Below, piece by piece: positions 1-7,210 of a stretch of DNA of 64,000 nt. Every line of letters starts with the position of its first letter. The stretch's first letter is position 1. The notes under the pieces were generated by a model. It saw nothing but the letters and a program-made list of their open reading frames with translations, was not told the DNA's origin and searched no databases. A program made the position numbers and the translations under genes. Origin of the DNA: 13-2-20CM-66-19 sp963760225 (GTDB lineage: Bacteria > Pseudomonadota > Gammaproteobacteria > Steroidobacterales > Steroidobacteraceae); NCBI GenBank assembly GCA_963760225.1, contig CAVXCD010000002.1, positions 620,001 to 684,000 on the forward strand, in the 5' to 3' direction.

Positions 1-825
1 CAGTGGCCCGATCGGCTGCGCGGTCGCAGGCTCGATCGAAAAGCCGAGCTTCGCCTCGAAGCGCGCGGCGCGCAGCATCCGCACCGGATCCTCGCGATAG
101 CGCGTCTCCGGATCCCCGATGAGGCGCAGCGTGCGCGCGGCGATGTCCTGCGCGCCGTTTACATAGTCCCAGAGCGAAAAGTCCGCGATGTTGTAATAGA
201 GCGCGTTCGCCGTGAAGTCGCGCCGCCAGACATCCTCGTCGATCGTGCCGTAGACGTTATCGCGCAGGATGCGACCCGAGGCGTCGAAGCGGCGGTCGGC
301 GTTGGGCTCATCGTCGTCCACGGCAGTACGCGCGCCGGGTGCTGCGCGCACGGGCTCGGGCGGCTCGATGTCGGCGGATTCATCCGCGCCTTCATCGAGC
401 TCGGGCGCCTCACCGTCCTCGGGGTCGGCCTCGGGCAGCGGCTCATCGCCCTGGGAAGGCGCGGTCGCGGCGCGAAACGTCGCCACCTCGATGATGTCGC
501 GGCCGAAGAAGACGTGAGCGAGGCGAAAGCGCCGGCCGACGAGCCGGCTGTTGCGGAACAGCCGCTTGATCTGCTCCGGCAGCGCATCGGTCGCCACGTC
601 GAAGTCCTTCGGCTCGATACCGATCAGGAGGTCGCGGACACAGCCGCCGACCAGGAATCCCATGAAGCCCGCATCGCGTAAGCGGTTCAGCACCCGCAGC
701 GCGTTGGGCGAGATATGCGAGCGGGAAATAGCGTGATCGGACCGCGGAATGATCCGGGGAGCGGCGGCGGGCGTCGTAGGCGACGCTTCGGGGGGGTTCA
801 AATCGGTGGCTTTCGGCTTGAGCAA
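1..825 (-). CDS. pcnB: Poly(A) polymerase PcnB (5' part, runs off the left edge)
   Basis: Adds poly(A) tails to RNA and so promotes decay; class II nucleotidyltransferase of the CCA-adding superfamily. About 275 residues are visible. The start is taken as TTG at 825. Visible are the nucleotide-binding VGGCVRDLL, the metal-binding DFDVATDA pair, RRDFTANALYYN and the neck motif DPVRMLRAARFEAKLGF. Between VATFRAA and RILRDNVYG lies a linker of about 60 residues, rich in Glu, Asp and Pro, clearly longer than the ~20-residue linker of E. coli PcnB. The gene diverges from tRNA-Glu, and its 5' end overlaps the tRNA promoter. Family assignment is secure; the start codon is not. Confidence 0.9.
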   Translation of the reverse strand, partial: MLKPKATDLNPPEASPTTPAAAPRIIPRSDHAISRSHISPNALRVLNRLRDAGFMGFLVGGCVRDLLIGIEPKDFDVATDALPEQIKRLFRNSRLVGRRFRLAHVFFGRDIIEVATFRAATAPSQGDEPLPEADPEDGEAPELDEGADESADIEPPEPVRAAPGARTAVDDDEPNADRRFDASGRILRDNVYGTIDEDVWRRDFTANALYYNIADFSLWDYVNGAQDIAARTLRLIGDPETRYREDPVRMLRAARFEAKLGFSIEPATAQPIGPL

Positions 826-845
826 TCGTGACGGCTCTCTATAAT
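818..845 (+). promoter_or_regulatory. Sigma-70-type promoter of tRNA-Glu
   Basis: A perfect -10 box TATAAT (840-845) lies 16 bp after a -35-like TTGAGC (818-823). It ends 31 bp before the mature tRNA, the usual distance for a tRNA promoter. The -35 box overlaps the proposed pcnB start codon. Confidence 0.7.
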
Positions 846-876
846 ACCGCGCTCCTGCCCGCGGCCCCCTTCTTAC

Positions 877-952
877 GCTCCCTTCGTCTAGAGGCCCAGG
901 ACATAGCCCTCTCAAGGCTAGTACACCGGTTCGAATCCGGTAGGGAGCGCCA
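877..952 (+). tRNA. tRNA-Glu (anticodon CTC), intact
   Basis: Complete cloverleaf with encoded CCA. The acceptor stem pairs GCTCCCT (877-883) with AGGGAGC (942-948), followed by G and CCA. The anticodon stem TAGCC/GGCTA encloses loop CTCTCAA, giving CTC, which reads GAG. The T arm is CCGG-TTCGAAT-CCGG. Body and D arm resemble the E. coli tRNA-Glu gene. Its 3' half recurs, degraded, at 4171, 28711 and 30623, so this gene is the probable attachment site for a series of integrated elements. Confidence 0.95.
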
Positions 953-997
953 CCTAATCAACAAGTTACAGAGGTAGCAGGAAGCAGAAATGCCCCT

Positions 998-1018
998 CGG
1001 GTAAGTTTCGGGTAAGTT
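998..1018 (+). repeat. Pair of 10-bp repeats, 11-bp period (putative integrase arm site)
   Basis: CGGGTAAGTT occurs at 998-1007 and 1009-1018, one helical turn apart and 46 bp after the tRNA-Glu CCA end. Similar phased pairs with other sequences follow the tRNA scars at 4226 and 30674. The arrangement fits arm-type binding sites of tyrosine integrases. That function is an inference. Confidence 0.45.
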
Positions 1019-1336
1019 CCACACGTATCCACGGCTGGCCGCGCCCATCCGCGTAGCTACGGCAGGCCCGACGATTTATTGGACACGTTTCCGGGTCCGT
1101 GCCGGGTTATGCCGCGTACACGTGCGCTCTGCGGTCAGATCCGAGACGCACGAGAGCGCACGGAAGGGAGCGTTGCAAGTGGAGAACCGACAAAACGCGC
1201 CGCGCAACGGAATGCACCGAGATGAGACCGAATCAAGCGCTTCGCTACATCCGATGCACAATACGGCGCCGGTCTATGCAGCCGGCATCATCGGCCTCAC
1301 TGTATGGAAGACCAACCTCGAGAGGTGAAGTGCTCC
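1019..1336. other. Region without a convincing gene
   Basis: Only one weak candidate is seen: a 49-codon frame from GTG 1179 to TGA 1328, with a fair Shine-Dalgarno (AGGGAG) and a short hydrophobic patch. It matches nothing I recognise. The stretch lies between the tRNA and the insertion sequence and is probably island debris. Confidence 0.4.
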
Positions 1337-1359
1337 TGACCTGCCGGCTTTCTTCGGAC

Positions 1360-2217
1360 CTAAACACCTTTGGAGACGGCTGTGTTGGGGTCGGTTGTTA
1401 ATAGCTGCTGCTTGAACTCTACCGGCGTCAGCTGCCCGAGACTCGAGTGGGGCCGAACCTCGTTGAACTGCCGCCGGAACTCTTCGATCAGGATCTTCGC
1501 ATCGATCCGGTTCTTGAACCACTGCATGCCGAGACACTCGTCGCGAAACTTGCCGTTGAAGCTCTCGTTCGATCCGTTCTGCCAGGGCTTGCCTGGATCG
1601 ATGTAGGCCGTGTCGATCTGTGCCTCCGTTACCCAGCGCAGGATCGCTCGAGAGATGAACTCCGGGCCGTTGTCTGAGCGGAGGTACTTCGGTGCTCCGT
1701 GAACGCTCACCAGCTTCGACAGCACTTCGATCACGCGAGCCGATCGGATGCTGCCGGCCACATCGATCGCCAAACACTCCCGGGTGTACTCATCGATTAC
1801 CGTCAGACACTTCAGCTGCTGGCCATTGGCACACGCGTCGAATAGGAAGTCGTATGCCCAGACCTGGTTCGCTCCCGTGGGCGCCAGAGGCCTCGGGCGA
1901 TGTGCGGCTACGCGGCGTCGTGGCCTCTTTCTCGGCACTTGCAGACCGTGCAGTCGCCACAGCCGATGCGTTCGATCTGCGCTCATCACATGTCCTCGCC
2001 GACCCAGGAACACCTGGATGCGTCGATACCCATATCGTGGGTACTGAGCGGCGAGCTCGCGCATCACCGCCACTACCGGCGCATCGCGCTTCACCAGGCG
2101 CGACTCGTACCGCAATGTCGACCTTGCCACTGACATCAGCGCGCACGCTCTGCGAACCGACAATCCACCGTGGCACAGATACGCCACCTGTCGTCGCCGC
2201 ACGGGCGCGCCTACCAT
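1360..2217 (-). CDS. IS3-family transposase OrfB (DDE catalytic part)
   Basis: A 285-residue retroviral-integrase-type catalytic domain. The DDE residues are visible in WAYDFLFDA (first Asp), YLRSDNGPEF (second Asp) and NGSNESFNGKFRDECL (Glu). The N-terminus has the HTH_21-like segment typical of OrfB. It is normally made as an OrfAB fusion by -1 frameshifting. The run of seven A residues (2217-2223, minus strand) at the orfA/orfB overlap is a good slippery site, and orfB opens at an ATG inside it. Confidence 0.92.
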   Translation of the reverse strand: MVGAPVRRRQVAYLCHGGLSVRRACALMSVARSTLRYESRLVKRDAPVVAVMRELAAQYPRYGYRRIQVFLGRRGHVMSADRTHRLWRLHGLQVPRKRPRRRVAAHRPRPLAPTGANQVWAYDFLFDACANGQQLKCLTVIDEYTRECLAIDVAGSIRSARVIEVLSKLVSVHGAPKYLRSDNGPEFISRAILRWVTEAQIDTAYIDPGKPWQNGSNESFNGKFRDECLGMQWFKNRIDAKILIEEFRRQFNEVRPHSSLGQLTPVEFKQQLLTTDPNTAVSKGV

Positions 2218-2474
2218 TTTTTTGCGGCAACCTCCTTCATCAGCTCGATCTCAAGGTCCCGCTCGGCTACGAGCTTCTTCAGCTTCGCGTTTTCCTGCTC
2301 CAGCTGGCGCAGCTTGCGCACATCAGCTGGCTCGAGCTGCCCGAACTTCTTACGCCACAGGTAGATCGTTTGATCCGAAATCCCATGCTTCTTAGCCACA
2401 TCCATGACCGGCGCGGCATCGGCCTCGCGCAGGATCTTGACCATCGCTTCTTCGGTAAACCGGGTCTTCTTCAT
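2211..2474 (-). CDS. IS3-family transposase OrfA (helix-turn-helix)
   Basis: An 87-residue DNA-binding subunit starting MKKTRFTEEAM. The ATG at 2474 follows a GGGAG ribosome site. A helix-turn-helix (VAKKHGISDQTIYLWRKKFG) is followed by a leucine-zipper-like helix (LRQLEQENAKLKKLVAERD). It overlaps orfB by 7 bp at the A7 frameshift run. An upstream in-frame ATG at 2516 is possible but less likely. Confidence 0.88.
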   Translation of the reverse strand: MKKTRFTEEAMVKILREADAAPVMDVAKKHGISDQTIYLWRKKFGQLEPADVRKLRQLEQENAKLKKLVAERDLEIELMKEVAAKKW

Positions 2475-2621
2475 GGCTCCCTCGCTGCCCCTCGGAGCCA
2501 TCATCCCAAAGATCACGTGGTACGAAAATCGCCAGGCAGGTCACTCCGGTCTCTCCCCTTCGACCAGAGGATTAAGAGTCCAAGCATCACACCAACAGGC
2601 ATACCGTACCACCTGTAGACA

Positions 2622-2654
2622 CAATGACTTAGTCGTGCGCAGACGTGCTGTTTG
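2622..2654 (+). repeat. 33-bp repeat, copy 1 (copy 2 at 7015)
   Basis: The segment beginning CAATGACTTAGTCGTGCGC recurs at 7015-7047 with 29 of 33 bases identical and in the same orientation. One copy lies beside the insertion sequence. The other overlaps the end of an IS110 fragment. It may be an element end; no function is known. Confidence 0.5.
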
Positions 2655-2667
2655 AAGTCCACAAGTC

Positions 2668-3681
2668 TCAAACGTGCGCTGCAACTCTCCTAATGTCGAG
2701 TTCGTACCGAGCTCGATTCTGCGTCGCTCGATACAACCGCACAGTCGGCAGTTTCAAGGCCGCTCGCTCTGTCAGCAGTTCTACAACCGCGGCCTCAACC
2801 TCTGCGTCGGCGCGGCATCCAAGAATAATCCCGCACAGGGCTCCCGCGCGAAACGGCAAGTATTTCCCTGCTGTGTCGGGAATGGAGATTCGGTGCTCAT
2901 GTTCATATCGCCATCGAGCGTGTTTGCGGAGAATCGCCCGCCCAATCCCGCCGTGGAAGTCCACTATCCAGTCGATAGTGGGGTAGTCATCGTCATCGCA
3001 GTAATCAACCGTGACAGCGTGTGTAAGCACGCGCACATCCAGCGACGGGTCAAACTGAAGACAGACACCAGAGTGCTCTGCTCCATAGTGGCTCCACATC
3101 AGTATGTCCCTCGCAGGATACTCTCGGGTGGGACTGTCAGGAGGCGTAGGAGCGGTCCGCGCGAATTTGTCACCACCCACAAAACAAGTGACGCCAAATT
3201 GTCGAACGATGTCGCGGTGCGACTTCTCGATACGAGGTAGCAGCTCATCCGGTGACTTCTTAAGCATCTCTGCGACCCACGCCTCCCGCTCACTGAGCTT
3301 TCCGTTGGGGTTGAATGTTTCGAACATGCCTCTGTATCGCACACGCTTGTCGTGGTCAGTACCGCCAATCTCAAAACGCGCGCACATATCAAACGGGTCG
3401 TTAAATTCCGTCGGGGACCTCAGCGCCAGCAACGAGTGCACGATTGGAATTCTGAGGCGCTCAATTGAGTCGGCCAAGAAAACGGGATCGTCAGGTTTCC
3501 GGTTCACAGTTCGCCGCAAAGATTGGAACCGATACAGCAGGCGAGGCAGCGGTAGCTTCTTGTCAGCGCGCATCTTTCTCATAATGATCCGGCGACGCAG
3601 AGGCGACAGCGCCTCCATTTCTGTGAACCAGCTTTCCATGATTGCGCCGTGCGCGAGCAGACTGACAGTCTCGTATGGCAT
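2668..3681 (-). CDS. DUF2971 domain protein
   Basis: A 337-residue protein with the DUF2971 signature: an N-terminal segment around SLLALRSPTEFNDPFDMCARFE, then ILMWSHYGAEHSGVCLQFD (W-x-HY-x4-H-x-G-x-C-x2-F) and a C-terminal GIILGC. The molecular function of the family is not established. Members are common in accessory and defence-rich regions. Neither the ATG at 3681 nor the in-frame ATG at 3639 has a clear ribosome site. The gene lies between the IS407-like element and an integrase remnant, inside the first tRNA-Glu island. Confidence 0.8.
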   Translation of the reverse strand: MPYETVSLLAHGAIMESWFTEMEALSPLRRRIIMRKMRADKKLPLPRLLYRFQSLRRTVNRKPDDPVFLADSIERLRIPIVHSLLALRSPTEFNDPFDMCARFEIGGTDHDKRVRYRGMFETFNPNGKLSEREAWVAEMLKKSPDELLPRIEKSHRDIVRQFGVTCFVGGDKFARTAPTPPDSPTREYPARDILMWSHYGAEHSGVCLQFDPSLDVRVLTHAVTVDYCDDDDYPTIDWIVDFHGGIGRAILRKHARWRYEHEHRISIPDTAGKYLPFRAGALCGIILGCRADAEVEAAVVELLTERAALKLPTVRLYRATQNRARYELDIRRVAAHV

Positions 3682-3867
3682 TTTGCGTGTGTCGTTAAAC
3701 GGTGAGGTCCGCTATGCCGGGCGCGTAAGGTGGGTGCGGAGCCGGGTGTCGAGTGCGGTGACGGCGGCAGCGATCTCGTTCGAGAGAGCGTTGTCGGGGG
3801 CATCGGCGAGCGCATGAGCATTCGCGCGCATACGTCGGGCAACGTCTCGGTCCGCTTCGAAGTGCGC

Positions 3868-3999
3868 TCCACCAAGCACACTTGCGGGCGACCGCTGCGC
3901 GCGACCGGCCTGGGGTTCGAGGATCGCCAAGACAACCTGGCCCACAAGAGCGGTCGAATGATGACGCACTACTGTGCGGCGGAGCTTAGCAACTGGCAG
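3868..3999 (+). pseudogene. Tyrosine integrase, C-terminal remnant
   Basis: About 44 codons match the end of tRNA-targeting phage-type integrases. HTCGRPLRATG resembles the usual HTFGRRLRAAGV. LGFEDRQDNLAHKSGRMMTHY resembles FEDRQDLLGHKSGRITTHY and carries the nucleophilic Tyr, followed by AAEL. Upstream catalytic boxes are absent. It lies about 170 bp before the tRNA-Glu scar at 4171, where the integrase of an element bounded by that scar would be expected. A further open frame on this strand ends at 4169 (AIRRAAKNRSR) and is not recognised. Confidence 0.75.
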
Positions 4000-4170
4000 C
4001 GGCCGTCAAGGGCGATATTCATCAGAAGAGAAGTGATGCACTCAATAAGAACCTGCCGAACTCCATCCCGGCGTTCTCCGCGAATGCGACCGTCGGAACC
4101 ATGCAAAAAGAGACTGGGAAGGTCGGCATCGAAGCTATAAGGCGAGCCGCGAAGAATCGAAGCCGTTAAG

Positions 4171-4226
4171 GACATCCTTGCCTCTCAAAGGCTGTAAGAC
4201 GGGTTCGAATCCCGTAGGGAGCGCCA
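4171..4226 (+). repeat. tRNA-Glu 3'-end scar (att-like repeat 1)
   Basis: The 3' half of tRNA-Glu is copied here: an anticodon-loop-like CCTCTCAAAGGC, an intact T arm (GGGTTCGAATCCC) and GTAGGGAGCGCCA. No 5' half exists upstream, so it is not a working tRNA. It marks the right boundary of a 3.2-kb island that begins at the real tRNA and contains the integrase remnant. Confidence 0.85.
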
Positions 4227-4270
4227 CAGAATCAATACCTTAGAGATGTCATAGCCAGCAGAACCAAGGC

Positions 4271-4293
4271 TTATGGCAGATTTACGGCAGTTT
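4271..4293 (+). repeat. Pair of repeats, 11-bp period, after scar 1
   Basis: TTATGGCAGATT (4271) and TTACGGCAGTTT (4282) start 11 bp apart, 45 bp after the scar. The position and period match the pair after the intact tRNA, but the sequence differs. They are read as arm-type sites of another integrase. Confidence 0.4.
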
Positions 4294-4683
4294 CCACACG
4301 AGGCTTCAGCTTAGACATGCATGGACTCGCCCGCGCGTGAGCCTGAGGAGACGATGCCGCCGCCGCTACGACGCCTCGTCCATGTTGGGCCCGACCGTGA
4401 TCGCGCGTCTGGCAGTCCCGCCCGCAATCTAAGAAAGCGAGCCCGGAGAGCATCAGCGCTGCCGTACCAGATGAGAGCGAGTTTTTTGTTCCTGAGGTTT
4501 CCACTTTCGCAACTCCTAATGGCGAGAGTTACGCCGCCCCATCAGCAAGCGGCGGCCCCAAGGGGTCAGTCCACAGCTAAAGAATTGTCTCGAGAGGCTT
4601 GCGACTCCCATTCTCGCGCGCTGACGCCGCTGTGAAAGGGGCGCCTACCCGACGGCAGGTCTTGTGCGCCACCACGCGGGAGC
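4294..4683. other. Region without a recognisable gene
   Basis: No frame here has family similarity or a convincing ribosome site. It is the junction between the tRNA-Glu scar and the first copy of the tRNA-Val-linked element end. At 4676-4690 it has a degraded match to the tRNA-Val T-arm region. Confidence 0.4.
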
Positions 4684-4989
4684 GAACCACCAACATTCGC
4701 CTTGTAAGGGCTGCCCGGCTGCACAAGCCGCACATCTCGCATACAAGGCCGTATGGCAACTGTTTGATTCTGTTGGCGACGAATTGATCGAAAACCTGTG
4801 GGTGGGACGGCCGTTGCAAGCGTCGAGCACAGGAAAGCACAGGAGAGTCCCGCAAAAGTCCCGCAGGACTTTGCTGTTTTCGGTCCAAATACGCCTTGAG
4901 CGTCGCGCAATCACGAACCCGGTCTGCCCCGATTCGACTACAGGGGTAATCCGGGTGAAAGTCCCGCGAAAGTCCCGCGAAAGTCCCGC
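4684..4989 (+). repeat. tRNA-Val-linked element end, copy 1
   Basis: A block of about 300 bp shared with 31783-32100 and 55114-55440 in the same orientation. It starts at the anticodon-loop remnant (ATTCGCCTTGTAAGG) and includes CCGTATGGCAACTGTTTG and GGTCCAAATACGCCTTGAG. It holds two clusters of 11-bp phased repeats: GAGAGTCCCGC/AAAAGTCCCGC at 4843-4864, and three perfect copies of GAAAGTCCCGC at 4957-4989. The phased repeats beside a tRNA fragment suggest the attachment end of an integrative element. No selO follows this copy. Confidence 0.7.
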
Positions 4990-5022
4990 AGAACTTTAAC
5001 CGCGCGACAGGTCAGGTACGTC

Positions 5023-6405
5023 TCAGGGTTGGAATCCGTTCTCGAGCAGGTACGTCGAACTGTCTTCCATCTCTTGATCCAGCGGGAAGCCACCGTGCTG
5101 TGTCGCCCCGCATTGCCAACCCGGCGCGGCGTCGTCCGTCGGACACCAGGCGACACGGGTGGGATCCGCCAGGCGCGTGACGGCAAGGATATCCGCTCCT
5201 TTGTACGGGGCCTTCCCCGACCAGTAGCGCTGCATGCCCAGGAGCGGCTTGTCGGCATTCGGATCCTCTTCGCAGAGCCCCGAAACGACGTAAAGGAGCG
5301 ACCCCTTGTAGATGACAGGCACCTCAAAGTACTTCCGCTCGGCCTTATCGGTCAGAGTAAACATCCGAAACGCGCCCACCCGCCGCCGGAACGCGCTGAG
5401 ACCTGCGAACATGCGCGCCATCGACACGGCTGGGGCCATGTAGAGCACCTCGACCTTCCACTCGGGCGAATTTGAAAAGCGGGCATCAAGCTCCTCGATG
5501 AAGCGCTGCACGTAGATCGCGCCCGCGCTGTGCCCGATCAGCGTCACACGAAGATTCGGATTCTTGCCCCAGGCGGCCGCCAGTTGCTCGAGAAACGTCG
5601 TGCCACCGGCGTTCGCATCACGCTTGAAGGAGTCATCGATATAAGTCTTCATCTCGTCCCAGACCGCATGAGCCGCGACATCGATCTCAAGCGCGATCAG
5701 ACACTCCTCTACGATTGTGGTGTAGAGGCCATGATCGTGGTGCGTGTTGAGGCGTCGGATGATACGGGAGAGCGGATTGGCGTCCCCGCGAATGCTAGCC
5801 GGCCGGAAGGTGGCTCCTTCGCCTCGCCTTCCCCTCCCGGTCTTCAGCAGGAAATCTGCGAACCGCTCGAGCTCTAAGGTGGCGCAATCAAGCTGCACGT
5901 CGGTGCGCTTCTGCCAAGCGCTGTCGTAAGGCTCGGCAAGGACTGAAAGCTCTTTCAGGGTTCGGCCCCTGCGCGCTTTCGCGCGTGCGCGGAGGCGGCG
6001 CGTGAGCGCGGGATCGGCAAGTGCCGCATCAATCTTGGCTGACACGGCGTCGAATGCGCCGTTCGCGGCCTTGACGAACGCCGGGTCCTCCTCGTATCGA
6101 CGAACAAGATCGGCGAGCGCCTGCCAGAGTCCCGAGCGCCAGATGAAGAAGAGCGGATATGTGCCGCCGGCGCTGTAAACCGGAAGCAGTTGTGTCGCAG
6201 CATCGAGGCCTGAGTTGTAGTCGACCAGTCCGCCGTGGAAGAACACGCAAAGGTGTTTTCTTCCGCCGCCCTCCTTCTCAAACTTCTTGAACGCGGCGAC
6301 GAGGTCTCTTGCAGACGTGTTATCGAAATGACCATCCTTGAGGTCGATATCGTGCCAGCGATCCAGGATCCCACTTTGAAGGTCACCAAGTGTAGTTGCG
6401 TTCAT
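5023..6405 (-). CDS. Alpha/beta-hydrolase fold protein (GHSAG serine hydrolase)
   Basis: A 460-residue protein whose start (MNATTLGDLQSG) is set by the AGGGAG site before ATG 6405. An early strand-loop LCVFFHGGLVDYNSG resembles an oxyanion loop. The nucleophile elbow LIGHSAGAIYVQRFIEEL is near residue 290. No signal peptide is seen, so it is likely cytoplasmic. The substrate is unknown. It sits in an accessory region with nuclease and transposase fragments, so a defence role is conceivable but unproven. The divergent gene fragment at 6500 starts 94 bp away. Confidence 0.7.
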   Translation of the reverse strand: MNATTLGDLQSGILDRWHDIDLKDGHFDNTSARDLVAAFKKFEKEGGGRKHLCVFFHGGLVDYNSGLDAATQLLPVYSAGGTYPLFFIWRSGLWQALADLVRRYEEDPAFVKAANGAFDAVSAKIDAALADPALTRRLRARAKARRGRTLKELSVLAEPYDSAWQKRTDVQLDCATLELERFADFLLKTGRGRRGEGATFRPASIRGDANPLSRIIRRLNTHHDHGLYTTIVEECLIALEIDVAAHAVWDEMKTYIDDSFKRDANAGGTTFLEQLAAAWGKNPNLRVTLIGHSAGAIYVQRFIEELDARFSNSPEWKVEVLYMAPAVSMARMFAGLSAFRRRVGAFRMFTLTDKAERKYFEVPVIYKGSLLYVVSGLCEEDPNADKPLLGMQRYWSGKAPYKGADILAVTRLADPTRVAWCPTDDAAPGWQCGATQHGGFPLDQEMEDSSTYLLENGFQP

Positions 6406-6499
6406 AGAAGGTCTCCCTGAGCGTCCCGCCATGAACCATAAAACGACCGGCGCCCATTCGGCGTAAGCTAGAGCACTCTTAAGAGATAGATGCAAGCGG

Positions 6500-6821
6500 A
6501 TGTCACAAGTCACTCATAGCTACCGCATCGAGGTGTCAGGAAACCCCAACATAGGCGTTCCGGCTATCGCAGCCACACTTGGTCGAATCAACGTCATTCT
6601 AGGCACCAACGGCACGGGAAAGTCGAAAGCGCTAAAGCGGCTCCGAGAGCTACGCGCAAACTTCCGAGATCGCTCACCTGTGTATATAGAAGGAGGTGGC
6701 CATCGTCGCTATCGGCGGTAGCCAAGACGTCGTCGCCGCTACGCGCCGAATCGGCGTGTGGCAGAAGCTTGGTGCCGACATTAAGATCGCTGGCGCAATT
6801 GATCGCGACTTCCGGAAGTAG
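6500..6821 (+). pseudogene. OLD-like ATPase/nuclease remnant (Walker A joined to Toprim-like end)
   Basis: The first frame (6500-6721) opens MSQVTHSYRIEV and has a clean Walker A, ILGTNGTGKSKAL, as in SMC-like AAA ATPases. It then shifts into another frame that reads VAIVAIGGSQDVVAATRRIG and GADIKIAGAIDRDFRK before a stop at 6821. The latter resembles the Toprim part (conserved acidic DRD) of OLD-family endonucleases. The middle of the gene, including Walker B, is gone. An internal deletion with frame loss explains both parts. The Toprim assignment is tentative. Confidence 0.55.
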
Positions 6822-7025
6822 CGGGTCAAGGCCGTCCGCGCCTCGGTCCCATTGGATGCCGAGGCGATCTGGGAAGCCGGGCAGCGGCCTGGGATGCGTT
6901 TAGTTGCGTTGAAGAGAGAGGAACAACAAGCAGTGCTATCGCTGCATCGCATGCGGGCGCAACTGGTCAAGATCCGAACGATGCAGGGGTACCAAGTGCG
7001 CAGCTTGACCTACGCAATGACTTAG
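6822..7025 (+). pseudogene. IS110-family transposase fragment
   Basis: The frame reads LDAEAIWEAGQRPGMRLVAL, then KREEQQAVLSLHRMRAQLVK and IRTMQ. This closely follows the linker region of IS110/IS1111 transposases (DAEAICEA...RPxMRFVPVK...EQQAxLxLHRxR). Both the catalytic DEDD part and the C-terminal Ser domain are missing. It directly follows the truncated OLD-like gene, so an insertion and deletion event may have removed the rest of that gene. Confidence 0.75.
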
Positions 7026-7089
7026 TGGTGCGCGGGCGTGCTGCTTGGTGGCGTTTTGAGGCCGTAAGTGTGCCAAAAATTGTGCCAAA
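7015..7089 (+). repeat. 33-bp repeat copy 2 and a phased GTGCCAAA pair
   Basis: Positions 7015-7047 match 2622-2654 (29 of 33). Shortly after, GTGCCAAA occurs at 7070 and 7082, a 12-bp period, another arm-site-like arrangement. No tRNA end is recognisable beside it. The stretch 7090-7210 has no gene. Confidence 0.4.
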
Positions 7090-7210
7090 TAAACCCAAGT
7101 CCCCCAACGTGGTTGATCGCCATCGCGTGCACGCCAGTGGCACTGGCAGCAAACCCGAATAATCTGGGTCACGAGAGATGATCGACTGGTCGCGTGGTTT
7201 ATTGCCCCAA

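Larger units (their letters stand above)
1337..2543 (-). mobile_element. Insertion sequence, IS3 family, IS407-like group
   Basis: A complete 1207-bp element. Imperfect terminal inverted repeats start TGACCTGCC at both ends and continue as GGCTTTCTTCGGACC on the left and TGGCGATTTTCGTACC on the right. A 4-bp direct repeat CTCC (1333-1336 and 2544-2547) flanks it; 4 bp is the usual target duplication of the IS407 group. It carries orfA and orfB on the minus strand. Intact ends and a matching duplication suggest a fairly recent insertion. Confidence 0.88.

Noticed and set aside
2560..2600. Minus-strand tRNA-Lys-like anticodon stem (GGACTCTTAATCC)
   Set aside because: The T arm and acceptor stem do not fold and no CCA end is visible; probably coincidence.
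1692..2618. 308-codon plus-strand frame across the first insertion sequence
   Set aside because: It is antisense to orfA/orfB, has Arg/Ser-rich shadow composition and no ribosome site.
3712..3969. 85-codon minus-strand frame opposite the integrase remnant
   Set aside because: It is antisense to recognisable integrase sequence and matches no family.
4171..4226. A second functional tRNA-Glu
   Set aside because: Only the 3' half is present; no acceptor 5' strand or D arm is found upstream. The same holds for the copies at 28711 and 30623.
4957..4989. Three tandem GAAAGTCCCGC units as a CRISPR or minisatellite
   Set aside because: The units are only 11 bp with no spacers. Their position beside a tRNA fragment fits integrase arm sites better.
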